DNA of 64,000 bases from Nitrobacter hamburgensis X14. GTDB lineage: Bacteria > Pseudomonadota > Alphaproteobacteria > Rhizobiales > Xanthobacteraceae. How positions within the stretch are numbered: position 1 is the stretch's first letter; the number at the start of each line of letters is the position of its first letter. The DNA lies in contig NC_007964.1 in assembly GCF_000013885.1 (NCBI RefSeq), positions 978,001 to 1,042,000 on the forward strand, given 5' to 3'. Made by a program: the position numbers and the translations under genes. Positions 39,473 through 49,406 of this stretch are shown piece by piece. Below the pieces are notes generated by a model. The model saw nothing but the letters and a program-made list of their open reading frames with translations. It made no database searches and had not been told where the DNA came from.

Positions 39473-40819
39473 TTACGGCCTGGTCGGATCGAAACGGCGC
39501 TCAAGCCCTTGCCAACAATCCGCGTAGTCGTCCTGCAGCGCGTCGGATGTTGCGGCGTATTCAGTCACGCGCTGCGGGAAGCGTGTTTCGAACATGAAGG
39601 CCAACGTGCCGGTAAGCTTGACGGGCTTGAGTTCGGTATTGCTGGCATGGTCGAACGCCTCGCGGTCGGGCCCGTGAGGAAGCATGCAATTATGCAGGCT
39701 AATGCCGCCAGGTACGAAGCCCTGCGGCTTGGCGTCGTAAACGCCGTAAATCAAGCCCATAAACTCGGACATGACGTTCATATGATACCAAGGTGGACGG
39801 AACGTGTTCTCTGCGACCACCCATCGCTCCGGGAAAATCACGAAATCGATATTCGCGGTGCCGGCGATTTCTGAAGGCGACGTCAGCACGGTGAAGATCG
39901 ATGGATCGGGGTGATCGAATCCGATTGCACCGATTGGTGAGAACGTCCTTAAATCGTACTTATAGGGCGCATAATTGCCGTGCCATGCCACGACATCAAT
40001 CGGCGAGTGAGGCAGAGCCGTGGACCATAACGCTCCACCCCATTTCACGAACAACTCGGTTGGCTTGTCATCATCCTCATAAGCGGCAACAGGGGTGAGA
40101 AAGTCGCGTGAATTGGCAAGACAATTTGCGCCGATGGGGCCCCGTTCAGGCAGTGTGAATGCGCCGCCGTAGTTCTCGCACAGATAACCGCGCGCGGGGC
40201 CGGATGGAATTTCGACGCGAAACTTGACGCCGCGCGGAATAACGGCAATTTCGCCCGGCTCGGTGTCGATCACGCCGAATTCGGTGACGAAGCGAAGGCT
40301 GCCCCCCTGCGGTACGAACAGCATCTCGCCATCGGCATTGTAAAAATGCTGATCGACCATGGATCTCGTAATGAGATAGATATGCGCGGCCATGCCGGTC
40401 TGGGTGTGGGCGTCGCCGGCGGTGGTCATCGTTCGCACGCTCTGCACGAAAGTCAGTTCGTCCTCTGGAATCGGCGTGGGGTCCCAGCGTAGTTGCGCGA
40501 GCGGCATGTCGTGCTCGAGGCACGGCGCCGTGCGCCAGAGTTTTGCGTCGATTTTAACGAAATGCCCGGAATGACGAACCGAGGGGCGGATCCGATAAAG
40601 CCACGAGCGTTCGTTGGCGCCGCGCGGCGCGGTGAACGGCGAGCCGGACAATTGTTCCGCGTACAATCCGTAGGCGCAGCGTTGAGGTGAATTACGCCCG
40701 ATCGGCAAGGCGCCCGGCAGAGCTTCGGTCTCGAAGCTATTGCCAAAGCCTGACATATAGCCGGGCGTCACGTTGGCACTGTTGGAATTGGCGGCGACAG
40801 GATCGAAACTGGTGTTCAT
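39473..40819 (-). CDS. hmgA: homogentisate 1,2-dioxygenase
   Basis: A 448-residue Fe(II) cupin enzyme that opens homogentisate to maleylacetoacetate. The start chosen is ATG 40819, preceded by AAGGAGGATAAGGCG. The N-terminal MSGFGNSFETEALPGALPIG is diagnostic. The C-terminal half shows WYHMNVMSEFMGLIYG with iron-ligand residues and ISLHNCMLPHGPDREAFDHA. The length equals that of other bacterial HmgA. It lies between the MBL-fold gene and maiA in one operon. Confidence 0.97.
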   Translation of the reverse strand: MNTSFDPVAANSNSANVTPGYMSGFGNSFETEALPGALPIGRNSPQRCAYGLYAEQLSGSPFTAPRGANERSWLYRIRPSVRHSGHFVKIDAKLWRTAPCLEHDMPLAQLRWDPTPIPEDELTFVQSVRTMTTAGDAHTQTGMAAHIYLITRSMVDQHFYNADGEMLFVPQGGSLRFVTEFGVIDTEPGEIAVIPRGVKFRVEIPSGPARGYLCENYGGAFTLPERGPIGANCLANSRDFLTPVAAYEDDDKPTELFVKWGGALWSTALPHSPIDVVAWHGNYAPYKYDLRTFSPIGAIGFDHPDPSIFTVLTSPSEIAGTANIDFVIFPERWVVAENTFRPPWYHMNVMSEFMGLIYGVYDAKPQGFVPGGISLHNCMLPHGPDREAFDHASNTELKPVKLTGTLAFMFETRFPQRVTEYAATSDALQDDYADCWQGLERRFDPTRP

Positions 40820-40823
40820 CGCC

Positions 40824-41780
40824 TTATCCTCCTTGAATGGTCGCCCACATCTCGCGGTCACGGTCCGCGGTCCAAATCACCGGATTGTCGATGCCCGACG
40901 CCTCATCGAAAGCCCGGGAGACGTTGAACGGTAGGCAGTGTTCATAAATGGCGAAGCTCGAGAATTTCGGGTCCATGACTTCGCGTGCCGCGGCAACCGT
41001 TTCCTTCAGGTTGTGCCCTTTGGCAACAGACAATTCCGCCGAGCCATACAATGCAGTGACGAAATCACGCGTCATCGCAATTGCCTCTCGTGTAATGGAC
41101 TGCCCCTTGAGAGCGTTACCGCGGCCGGGAGCGACTGCTTTGGGATTGAATTTGCGAATTTCATTCAATGTCATCGGCCATTCGTGCAAATAAGCATCTC
41201 CGCAATAGCAAGCGGAATGGTATTCGATCAGATCGCCTGAGCACATCACCTGCGCGTCGGGGACCCATGCCACGATATCTCCGGATGTGTGGCCGGCACC
41301 CAAATGCATCAGCCTCACCGCGCGCTTGCCGAGATCGATTGTCATCTCGGTCTCGAACGTCAGTGTCGGCCAAGTCAGCCCCGGGATGCTTGCAGCATCA
41401 CGGAATAGCCGCGGAAATCGTCCGAATTCGGAATCCCAATCCTGTTGGCCGCGCTCTTCGATCAGCCTGTGGGTTTCTTTCGAAGCGACGATCCCCTGCG
41501 CGTGATATGCAGAAGCGCCGAGCACGCGCACCGCATGATAATGCGATAGAACCACATACTTGATGGGTTTGTCGGTTACGGTTCTGATGCGTTCGATGAC
41601 GCCGTTCGCCATTGCGGGCGTCGCCTGTGCGTCAAACACAATGCAGCCGTCATCGCCGACAATAACCGCCGTATTTGGATCGCCCTCCGCGGTGAACGCA
41701 TAGATGTCGGGCCCGATTTCGGAGAATGTGATTTTCTTCTCCGCCATATCGGTCGTGGAAGCGAAACCCTTGGCGCTCAT
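40824..41780 (-). CDS. MBL-fold metallo-hydrolase in the homogentisate operon
   Basis: A 318-residue metallo-beta-lactamase-fold protein. The metal motif is YVVLSHYHAVRVLGAS, which departs from HxHxDH: it keeps two His, but Asp is replaced (HYHAVR). GHTSGDIVAWVPDAQVMCSG carries a third ligand region and the later Asp, so metal binding may be atypical. The start overlaps the DUF2783 stop (ATGA), and the end is 4 bp from hmgA. Similar genes are found in several hmg/aromatic clusters, perhaps acting on a thioester or lactone side product; the substrate is unknown. Confidence 0.8.
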   Translation of the reverse strand: MSAKGFASTTDMAEKKITFSEIGPDIYAFTAEGDPNTAVIVGDDGCIVFDAQATPAMANGVIERIRTVTDKPIKYVVLSHYHAVRVLGASAYHAQGIVASKETHRLIEERGQQDWDSEFGRFPRLFRDAASIPGLTWPTLTFETEMTIDLGKRAVRLMHLGAGHTSGDIVAWVPDAQVMCSGDLIEYHSACYCGDAYLHEWPMTLNEIRKFNPKAVAPGRGNALKGQSITREAIAMTRDFVTALYGSAELSVAKGHNLKETVAAAREVMDPKFSSFAIYEHCLPFNVSRAFDEASGIDNPVIWTADRDREMWATIQGG

Positions 41781-42022
41781 TTGTTTTCTCTCTTCCTCGG
41801 ACTCTGCTCATCCGCACCGGCGTGATCATCCCCGAGGTGTCGTTTTGCAAGCAAAACCGCCTCGCGAAGGACCTCCACATCCCCGATATGATTGGCAAGA
41901 ATCAAAACGAGGGCGGTGTCGAGCGACGCGCTCTGCTCATCGCTCAAGCCACGATGCGCCTCTACGACCAGGCGATAAGCTGCGTCCGGGTCGGGAAAGT
42001 TGGATCGCGTCGAAAGCGTCAT
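41777..42022 (-). CDS. DUF2783 small protein, possible hydroxylase coupling component
   Basis: An 81-residue acidic helical protein (FPDPDAAYRLVVEAHRGLSD, then ALVLILANHIGDVEVLREAV). It belongs to DUF2783, overlaps the stop of the flavin hydroxylase gene by four bases (ATGA) and the start of the MBL gene likewise, so the three are tightly coupled. In Pseudomonas putida U, 3-hydroxyphenylacetate 6-hydroxylase is a flavoprotein (MhaA) with a small coupling protein (MhaB) of similar size. By position and length this could be its counterpart, but I have not compared sequences. Confidence 0.7.
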   Translation of the reverse strand: MTLSTRSNFPDPDAAYRLVVEAHRGLSDEQSASLDTALVLILANHIGDVEVLREAVLLAKRHLGDDHAGADEQSPRKRENK

Positions 42023-43644
42023 GGCGTGCCCTCGATTAGTGCACTCGCCCGCGCGATGGCGGCTTGTACTGCGGGTAATGTGGGATGTCTGAACCTTGCC
42101 GCGACGTATCCATCTGGTCGAAGCAAATAGGCGGTCCCATCGGAAGCATCATAGCGCTTTGCAAATAGTCCGGATATGTCGTGCAGCGGCGCATTTTGTC
42201 CAATGCTGATGCAGTGACAATCAAGCGGAGCGAGAGCTGATCCGTTTCCAGATTTCAGCAGAACAAAATTGCCGCCGGCGGCTTTGAAAGCTTCGGTAAG
42301 ATAAACACGTTCGCCATTCGTAGCCGTCAATGGCGCATCCACGATGTGCGCCCCCGGAGGTGGGCCGGCACGCCATGTATCTACGTCGCGCGTAGACAAA
42401 TGCGTATTGTACGTTGACGGCGTTGATAGCCGTCCGCCGTTCACCATCCGCCTGGCGAAATCGACCTCTTTCGCAAGCCGAAGCACGGCATGGCGCATCC
42501 GCCGTTCGTGTTTTGAATGGGGGGCAATGAAATCTGTCGAGTGGGTCGACACGCGAATATTTTCGTCCGCCGCCGCGCTACGCTCGCTCTCATAACTATC
42601 GAGCAGGGAAACCGCAGCCTTGCCCCGCAAGACGAGGGCGAGCTTCCAGGCAAGGTTTTCGGCATCCTCGAGCCCGGAATTCGCACCCCGTGCTCCAAAC
42701 GGGGAGACCTGGTGAGCGGAGTCGCCTGCGAAGAGAACCCGCCCATGAATAAACCGCTGCATGCGCCGACACTGAAACTTATAAATCGATATCCATTCGA
42801 ATTCGAATTCGCTGTGCCCCAGCATGCGTTCGATCCGCGGCCGCACATTCTCCGGTAGCCGTTCAACGGCGGGGTCCGCGTCTGGGCCAAGTTGCAGATC
42901 TATGCGCCAGACGTCGTCGGGCTGGCGGTGAAGCAGCGCGGACTGCCCGGAATGGAATGGAGGGTCGAACCAGAGCCAGCGTTCGGTTGGAAACGCGGCC
43001 GTCATCTTTACGTCTGCGATCAAAAATCGATCGTTGAAGGATTCGCCGGAAAATTCCGCGCCCACGAAACCGCGCAAAGCTGATCGCGCGCCATCGCAGG
43101 CGATCACGAAATCAGATTTCAATTTGTATCGTCCGTCCGGAGTCTCAATCTCAACAATGGCGTGGTCGTTGTGCTGCTCCAGACCAACGACCTTGTTTCG
43201 CCAGCGCAGATCGATCAGCGGCAATTCCTGAACGCGGTCGACCAAATAGGCTTCGGCATAGTACTGCTGAAGATTGATGAAAGCCGGCATCTTATGCCCT
43301 TCTTCGGGCAGCAGATCGAACCGATAGACCATCTCGTCCTTGAGGAATATCTTGCCGACTTTCCAGGCAATTCCCTTTTCAACCATCCGTTCGCCGACAC
43401 CGAGGCGATCCCACAATTCCAACGATCGCTTGGAAAAACAGATCGCTCGTGACCCATCACCGATCCTGTCTGTATCATCAAGCAGTACGACGGCTTGTCC
43501 GCGCTGTGCCAAATCGATCGCGAGTGAGAGGCCGACCGGCCCAGCGCCGACGATGATGACTGGATGGTGCGCGGCTTTGCCTTCAGTGCGCTCCTGATCG
43601 GGGTGCCGGCGATAAGCAAATTGCGTGACAGACCGCTGGGACAT
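42019..43644 (-). CDS. FAD-dependent aromatic hydroxylase (MhaA/MhpA-like)
   Basis: A 541-residue class A flavoprotein monooxygenase. The dinucleotide motif is IIVGAGPVGLSLAIDLAQRG (about 31-50). The DG fingerprint is FVIACDGARSALRGFVG and the ribityl-binding motif RVLFAGDSAHQVSPFGARGA. A thioredoxin-like C-terminal domain is present. Its position at the head of a homogentisate operon suggests that it makes homogentisate by ring hydroxylation of 3-hydroxyphenylacetate, with the adjacent DUF2783 protein. A 3-(3-hydroxyphenyl)propionate hydroxylase is the main alternative by family. Confidence 0.85.
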   Translation of the reverse strand: MSQRSVTQFAYRRHPDQERTEGKAAHHPVIIVGAGPVGLSLAIDLAQRGQAVVLLDDTDRIGDGSRAICFSKRSLELWDRLGVGERMVEKGIAWKVGKIFLKDEMVYRFDLLPEEGHKMPAFINLQQYYAEAYLVDRVQELPLIDLRWRNKVVGLEQHNDHAIVEIETPDGRYKLKSDFVIACDGARSALRGFVGAEFSGESFNDRFLIADVKMTAAFPTERWLWFDPPFHSGQSALLHRQPDDVWRIDLQLGPDADPAVERLPENVRPRIERMLGHSEFEFEWISIYKFQCRRMQRFIHGRVLFAGDSAHQVSPFGARGANSGLEDAENLAWKLALVLRGKAAVSLLDSYESERSAAADENIRVSTHSTDFIAPHSKHERRMRHAVLRLAKEVDFARRMVNGGRLSTPSTYNTHLSTRDVDTWRAGPPPGAHIVDAPLTATNGERVYLTEAFKAAGGNFVLLKSGNGSALAPLDCHCISIGQNAPLHDISGLFAKRYDASDGTAYLLRPDGYVAARFRHPTLPAVQAAIARASALIEGTP

Positions 43645-43708
43645 GGTCGCTCCGGATCAAACTCCGTCGCAATTGAAAATCTGGCCAAGAGGCTAGACCA
43701 TCGCTAAA

Positions 43709-43960
43709 ATGGTCGCAACTGCAACTATTAAGGTGCCGCTGAATCTTGCCGCCGACCGGGCATTTGTTGCGAAGCTCGACCTGTTCAAATTCGTGCCATT
43801 TCGACTGAACCGGCTGGCTGCCGAGGTCAGCGCTGATCTTGAACTGGCGCAGTCGATTGCGATCATTAAATATCTCGACGAGACGCTCCGAAGCCGCTGC
43901 TGAACTCGGCCGGGAACGCCGCGCAGCATATCAAGCAAGAGCAATCCGGATGAGAAAATG
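43709..43960 (+). pseudogene. second maiA-like (GST) fragment
   Basis: The frame contains LELAQSIAIIKYLDET, clearly parallel to LAQSLAIIEYLDETHP in the intact maiA. The expected continuation (KPLLNSAGNAAQ) is in another frame, so at least one frameshift is present. The thioredoxin-fold active-site region and the C-terminal helical domain are missing. It sits just upstream of fahA, where a maiA gene would be expected, suggesting a duplicated or relocated isomerase gene. Confidence 0.6.
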
Positions 43961-45259
43961 CACCCGAACGATCCCAAGCTTTGCGCCTTCGTTGATGTTG
44001 ATGCGGCATCCGACTTTCCGATCCAGAACCTGCCTTACGGAGTGTTCTTAACGCCGGAGCAGCCGGAGTTGCGCGTCGGCGTGGCGATCAGCAATCAGAT
44101 TCTCGATCTCGCCGTGCTGGAAGCCGCCGGTCTGATCCGTTGCGACGGGGTTAGCGGAGTTTTTGCAAAGCCTTCGTTGAATGCCTTCATGGCGCTCGGA
44201 CAGACGGTGTGGTCGCAGACGCGCGCGCGGATTAGCGAATTGCTGCGTCATGATAATCCGGAACTGCGCGACAATACGAACTTGCGCGTGCGCGCGCTTG
44301 TACCTCAGAATCTCGCGCAAATGTATATGCCGATCCACGTCGCAGGCTTCACTGACTTCTATTCCTCGAAGGAACACGCCACCAACGTCGGCACCATGTT
44401 CCGCGATAAGACGAATCCGCTGCTGCCGAACTGGCTGCATATTCCCATCGGCTACAATGGCCGGGCATCGACTGTCGTGGTCAGCGGCACGCCGATCCGT
44501 CGCCCACGCGGGCAGTTGAAGTCGCCAACGGCGGAGCTTCCGAACTTCGGCCCGTGCCAGCGGCTCGATTTCGAACTGGAAATGGGCGTCGTGATCGGGC
44601 AGGCCTCCGCGATGGGCGAGATGTTGACCGAACGACAAGCGGAAGAGATGATCTTCGGCTTCACGCTGCTGAATGACTGGAGCGCGCGCGATATCCAGCA
44701 ATGGGAATACGTGCCGCTTGGGCCGTTTCAGGCGAAGGCATTCGGCACGTCGATCAGCCCGTGGATCGTGACGCGCGAGGCATTGGAGCCGTTTCGGGTT
44801 CAGGGTCCGGCGCAGGAGCCGAGGCCGTTACCTTATCTGCATCAGGCACAACCGAACAATTACGACATACAGCTCGCAGTAGACCTGCGAACGGAGAAGA
44901 TGGCAAAGCCGGCCAGCATCTGCCGGACCAATTTCAAATACATGTACTGGTCGTCAGTGCAGCAGCTCGTGCATCATGCCTCTTCAGGTTGCGCAATGAA
45001 TGTCGGCGATCTTTTGGGTTCAGGCACCATCAGTGGCCCCGAAAAGGGCGAGCGCGGCAGCATGTTGGAGCTAAGTTGGAACGGGACCAAGCCGCTTGAG
45101 CTTGATGGTGGCGAGCGCCGTTCGTTCCTCGAAGACGGCGATTCGCTCCGCATTCGCGGTTGGTGTCAGGGAGACGGCTATCGCGTCGGCTTCGGCCAGG
45201 TCGAGGGCTCGATCGTAGCCGTAGAACCGGCCGGTATTTTTGGACCACCTCTCTTTTAA
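43958..45259 (+). CDS. fahA: fumarylacetoacetase
   Basis: A 433-residue enzyme that splits fumarylacetoacetate to fumarate and acetoacetate, the last step of the homogentisate pathway. The N-terminal SH3-like domain begins DFPIQNLPYGVFLTPEQPEL. The catalytic/metal region has DFYSSKEHATNVGTMFRD, LDFELEMGVVIGQ and LLNDWSARDIQQWEYVPLG. The length matches the family (about 420-430). It is transcribed divergently from the hydroxylase operon, so the roughly 315 bp between the two starts (43644-43958) must hold both promoters. Confidence 0.96.
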   Translation: MHPNDPKLCAFVDVDAASDFPIQNLPYGVFLTPEQPELRVGVAISNQILDLAVLEAAGLIRCDGVSGVFAKPSLNAFMALGQTVWSQTRARISELLRHDNPELRDNTNLRVRALVPQNLAQMYMPIHVAGFTDFYSSKEHATNVGTMFRDKTNPLLPNWLHIPIGYNGRASTVVVSGTPIRRPRGQLKSPTAELPNFGPCQRLDFELEMGVVIGQASAMGEMLTERQAEEMIFGFTLLNDWSARDIQQWEYVPLGPFQAKAFGTSISPWIVTREALEPFRVQGPAQEPRPLPYLHQAQPNNYDIQLAVDLRTEKMAKPASICRTNFKYMYWSSVQQLVHHASSGCAMNVGDLLGSGTISGPEKGERGSMLELSWNGTKPLELDGGERRSFLEDGDSLRIRGWCQGDGYRVGFGQVEGSIVAVEPAGIFGPPLF

Positions 45260-45281
45260 GGTTAGTGCAATTATGATATAA

Positions 45282-45295
45282 ACCGTCCGGTCGGT
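45282..45295. promoter_or_regulatory. PaaR-type operator palindrome, copy 1
   Basis: ACCGTCCGGTCGGT is palindromic except for two variable positions (pattern ACCG-N-CCGG-N-CGGT). The same 14 bases, followed by CAA, recur at 54711-54724 in front of paaG. Here the site is about 20 bp upstream of the broken thiolase and the paaABCDE operon. The TetR-family gene at 52.4-53.0 kb is the obvious regulator. Confidence 0.75.
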
Positions 45296-45314
45296 CAATT
45301 AATTGGAGGATTTG

Positions 45315-45561
45315 GTGCCGGAAGCATTTGTCTGCGATGCGGTCAGGACACGACGCTGCGCGATCTCGGACTGCCGGACGACGCGACCCATGTGAACCCT
45401 AACGGCGCGATCGCACTCGGCCATCCGCAGGGCATGTCGGGCGCACGGCTGGTGACGATAGTTATGCACCAACTTCACCGATCCCCGTGGACGTTATGCG
45501 TTGTGCACCGATGTGCATCGGCGTGGGTCAGGGCATCGCCGTTATCGTTGAACGGGTCTGA
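45315..45561 (+). pseudogene. paaJ: beta-ketoadipyl-CoA thiolase, internally deleted
   Basis: The gene begins with GTG (45315) and VPEAFVCDAVRT, a normal thiolase start, preceded by TTGGAGGATTTG. It then jumps straight to the thiolase C-terminus: LRDLGLPDDATHVNPNG, then AIALGHPQGMSGARLV (catalytic His region) and, after further shifts, C-I-G-V-G-Q-G (catalytic Cys region), ending GERV-like at 45561. Some 300 codons from the middle are missing and the join is out of frame. PaaJ catalyses the last thiolytic steps of phenylacetate degradation. The gene is dead, and the operon must rely on a thiolase elsewhere. Confidence 0.8.
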
Positions 45562-45578
45562 GCGAGGAGAACCGAGCC

Positions 45579-46568
45579 ATGTATGCGCAGCTCGTGAAAT
45601 CGGAAGGCAAGTCGAAAGACGAAATGACGCCGGAAGAGATCGCATTCCAGGCGCGCATCGACCGTGGCGAGAAGATCGAACCTAAGGAGTGGATGCCGGA
45701 AGGCTACCGCAAAACGCTGATCCGCCAGATCGGCCAGCACGGGCATTCCGAGATCGTCGGGCAATTGCCGGAAGCCAACTGGATCACCCGCGCGCCGACG
45801 CTGGAGCGCAAGGCGATCCTGCTCGCCAAGGTTCAGGACGAGGCCGGCCACGGCCTTTACCTCTACTGTGCCGCCGAGACACTGGGCATTTCGCGCGACG
45901 AACTGGTTGAGCGCCTGCATTCAGGCAACATGAAGTACTCCTCGATTTTCAACTATCCGACGCTGACTTGGGCGGACATGGGCGCCGTCGGCTGGCTGGT
46001 GGACGGGGCCGCGATCATGAATCAGGTGCCACTGCAGCGCACCTCCTTCGGCCCCTACAGCCGCGCCATGATCCGCATCTGCAAGGAGGAGAGCTTCCAC
46101 CGGCGGCAGGGCTACGCAATCATGATGAAGATGGCCGCCGGCACGTTTGAGCAGAAGCGCATGGCGCAGGATGCGTTGAACCGTCTCTGGTATCCGGCGC
46201 TGATGATGTTCGGCCCGTCGGACAAGGATTCGGTCCATTCCGCCCAGTCGATGGCCTGGAAGATCAAGATGAACACCAATGACGAACTGCGCCAGAAGTT
46301 CGTCGACCAGACAGTGCCGCAGGCCCAGCTCATCGGCCTGACGGTGCCAGATCCGAACCTGAAGTGGAACGAGGAAAAAGGCGGCTACGATTTCTCCGAG
46401 CCGGACTGGAACGAGTTCTACGATGTACTCGCCGGCAATGGGCCCTGCAACAAGGACCGCCTCGGCGCGCGCGTGAAGGCGTGGGAGGATGGCGCGTGGT
46501 TCCGCGAGGCGATGGTGGCGCATGCCGACAAGAAGGCCGCGCGCCAATACGCCGTCGCCACCGAGTAG
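45579..46568 (+). CDS. paaA: 1,2-phenylacetyl-CoA epoxidase, catalytic subunit A
   Basis: A 329-residue ferritin-like diiron protein that epoxidises the ring of phenylacetyl-CoA. Diiron ligands appear in the ExxH motifs KVQDEAGHGLYLY and CKEESFHRRQGYAI. The length and the FGPSDKDSVHSAQSM segment match PaaA. It follows the thiolase remnant by 17 bp, and GAGCGAGGAGAACC supplies a ribosome-binding site. It is the first intact gene of the paa operon. Confidence 0.97.
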   Translation: MYAQLVKSEGKSKDEMTPEEIAFQARIDRGEKIEPKEWMPEGYRKTLIRQIGQHGHSEIVGQLPEANWITRAPTLERKAILLAKVQDEAGHGLYLYCAAETLGISRDELVERLHSGNMKYSSIFNYPTLTWADMGAVGWLVDGAAIMNQVPLQRTSFGPYSRAMIRICKEESFHRRQGYAIMMKMAAGTFEQKRMAQDALNRLWYPALMMFGPSDKDSVHSAQSMAWKIKMNTNDELRQKFVDQTVPQAQLIGLTVPDPNLKWNEEKGGYDFSEPDWNEFYDVLAGNGPCNKDRLGARVKAWEDGAWFREAMVAHADKKAARQYAVATE

Positions 46569-46622
46569 CAACCGGGTCAGGCCGCCGTTCGGGTGGCTCC
46601 AACCCGGTCACGGGAGAGAAAC

Positions 46623-46907
46623 ATGTCCAAGGAATGGCCGCTCTGGGAAGTGTTCATCCGGGGCCAGCATGGTCTGAACCACCGTCATGTGGGCAGCCTG
46701 CATGCCGCCGACGCCGAAATGGCGGTCCTGAACGCCCGCGACGTCTATACCCGCCGCAGCGAGGGCGTTTCGATCTGGGTGGTGCGTTCGTCCGAAATCA
46801 CCGCATCGAGCCCCTCCGACAAGGGGCCTTTGTTCGATCCCGCGAACGCGAAGGTCTACCGCCACCCGACTTTCTACGAGATCCCTGAAGAAGCAGGGCA
46901 TATGTGA
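46623..46907 (+). CDS. paaB: 1,2-phenylacetyl-CoA epoxidase subunit B
   Basis: A 94-residue small subunit from ATG 46623, preceded by GGGAGAGAAAC. WPLWEVFIRGQHGLNHRHVG and a DVYTRRSEGVSIWVV segment are diagnostic. PaaB bridges the PaaAC heterodimers in the epoxidase complex. Its stop overlaps the start of paaC. Confidence 0.95.
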   Translation: MSKEWPLWEVFIRGQHGLNHRHVGSLHAADAEMAVLNARDVYTRRSEGVSIWVVRSSEITASSPSDKGPLFDPANAKVYRHPTFYEIPEEAGHM

Positions 46908-47758
46908 TGCCATCGCTCCCCGATATCGCCCAGGCCGACGCAGCAGAACTCGCCCGCGAGGCCACCGCGCATGGTCAAGGACTGCATGCGCCTTCGCCCG
47001 ATGCGAACCGGGACGCCTTTTTCGAATTCCTGCTGCGGATCGGAGACACGACCCTGATCCTGGGGCACCGGGACTCGGAATGGTGCGGACATTCGCCCGT
47101 GCTGGAGGAGGACATCGCACTGGCCAATATGGCGCTGGACCTGATCGGCCAGACCCAGCTCTGGCTCGGCCTCGCCGCCGAGGTGGAGGGCAAGGGCCGC
47201 ACAGCGGACGATCTCGCCTATCTGCGCGACGCCTGGGACTTCCGCAACCTGCTGCTGGTCGAACGGCCAAACGGCGATTTCGGCCATACGCTGATGCGGC
47301 ATTTCCTGTTCGACATCTATCACCTTGCCCTGCTTCAGGCGCTGGCGACGTCGTCCGACCGGCGGGTCGCCGAGATCGCCGCCAAGGTCGGCAGGGAGGT
47401 AGCCTATCATGTCGAGAGGACTTCCAATCTGATCGTGCGCCTCGGCGATGGAACCGACGAGAGCCACCGCCGCATGCAGGTCGCGCTCGACGCGTTGTGG
47501 CCTTATGTCGGCGAGATGTTCATTGCCGACGAGAAGGACGAGGCGGTCGCCGCTGTGGGCATCGCGCCGAATTCCGCAAGCCTGCGCGCGGCGTGGGAGA
47601 AGACGGTGCGCGACGTGCTCGCTGAGGCAACGTTGACGGTTCCGGAGAGCAAATTTGCCCATAAGGGCGGCAAGCGCGGCATCCATACGGAGCATCTCGG
47701 CTACATCCTCGCCGACATGCAGTTCCTGCAGCGCGCCTATCCCGGTGCAAGCTGGTGA
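46907..47758 (+). CDS. paaC: 1,2-phenylacetyl-CoA epoxidase subunit C
   Basis: A 283-residue ferritin-like structural partner of PaaA (ATG 46907; GTG 46904 is an alternative). HRDSEWCGHSPVLEEDIALA and IGQTQLWLGLAAEVEGKG are typical. The diiron ligands are degenerate compared with PaaA, as usual for this non-catalytic subunit. It overlaps paaB. Confidence 0.95.
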   Translation: MPSLPDIAQADAAELAREATAHGQGLHAPSPDANRDAFFEFLLRIGDTTLILGHRDSEWCGHSPVLEEDIALANMALDLIGQTQLWLGLAAEVEGKGRTADDLAYLRDAWDFRNLLLVERPNGDFGHTLMRHFLFDIYHLALLQALATSSDRRVAEIAAKVGREVAYHVERTSNLIVRLGDGTDESHRRMQVALDALWPYVGEMFIADEKDEAVAAVGIAPNSASLRAAWEKTVRDVLAEATLTVPESKFAHKGGKRGIHTEHLGYILADMQFLQRAYPGASW

Positions 47759-47767
47759 GGTTGGGCC

Positions 47768-48292
47768 ATGCAGGCGAGCACGCTGCCCAGCACCGATCAG
47801 GTATGGGACTGGCTGGGCCAGATTCCCGACCCTGAGATCCCTGTTATCTCTTTGACCGATCTCGGCATCATCCGCGATGTCGCATGGGACGACGACACCC
47901 TGGTAGTGACGGTGACTCCGACCTATACGGGGTGCCCCGCCACCAGCATCATCAACCTGGATATCGAGCGCGCGCTGCGCGACCGCGGCGTCGAGAAGAT
48001 CAGGCTCGAGCGCAAGCTTTTCCCGCCGTGGACGACCGACTGGATCAGCCGCGAGGGCCGCGAAAAGCTGCACGATTACGGCATTGTGCCGCCGATCGAC
48101 GGAACCGCCGCGGATGGCCGCCTCACTGGCCGCGTCGCCAGACTCGCGGGACGATCGAGCCTGACCATCGCATGCCCCCGCTGCGGTTCAACGCAAACGG
48201 AAAAAGTGAGTCAGTTCGGCTCAACGCCCTGCAAGGCCAGCTACCGCTGCAAGGACTGTCTTGAGCCGTTCGACTACTTCAAGTGCATTTGA
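47768..48292 (+). CDS. paaD: phenylacetate degradation protein PaaD (MIP18-like)
   Basis: A 174-residue protein with an N-terminal MIP18/DUF59 fold (WDWLGQIPDPEIPVISLTDL, VTPTYTGCPATSIINLDI) thought to help assemble Fe-S or metal centres of the epoxidase. A C-terminal zinc-finger-like part has CPRCGSTQTEKVSQFGSTPC and CKDCLEPFDYFKC. It is 9 bp behind paaC. Confidence 0.95.
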   Translation: MQASTLPSTDQVWDWLGQIPDPEIPVISLTDLGIIRDVAWDDDTLVVTVTPTYTGCPATSIINLDIERALRDRGVEKIRLERKLFPPWTTDWISREGREKLHDYGIVPPIDGTAADGRLTGRVARLAGRSSLTIACPRCGSTQTEKVSQFGSTPCKASYRCKDCLEPFDYFKCI

Positions 48293-48311
48293 GGGCGGAA
48301 GGACATCGCGA

Positions 48312-49388
<1,077 letters not shown>

Positions 49389-49406
49389 CGTTGAGGAGAG
49401 GAGAGC

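Noticed and set aside
46874..48073. A 399-codon minus-strand frame opposite paaC and paaD
   Set aside because: Shadow of two clearly recognised genes, no independent motif.
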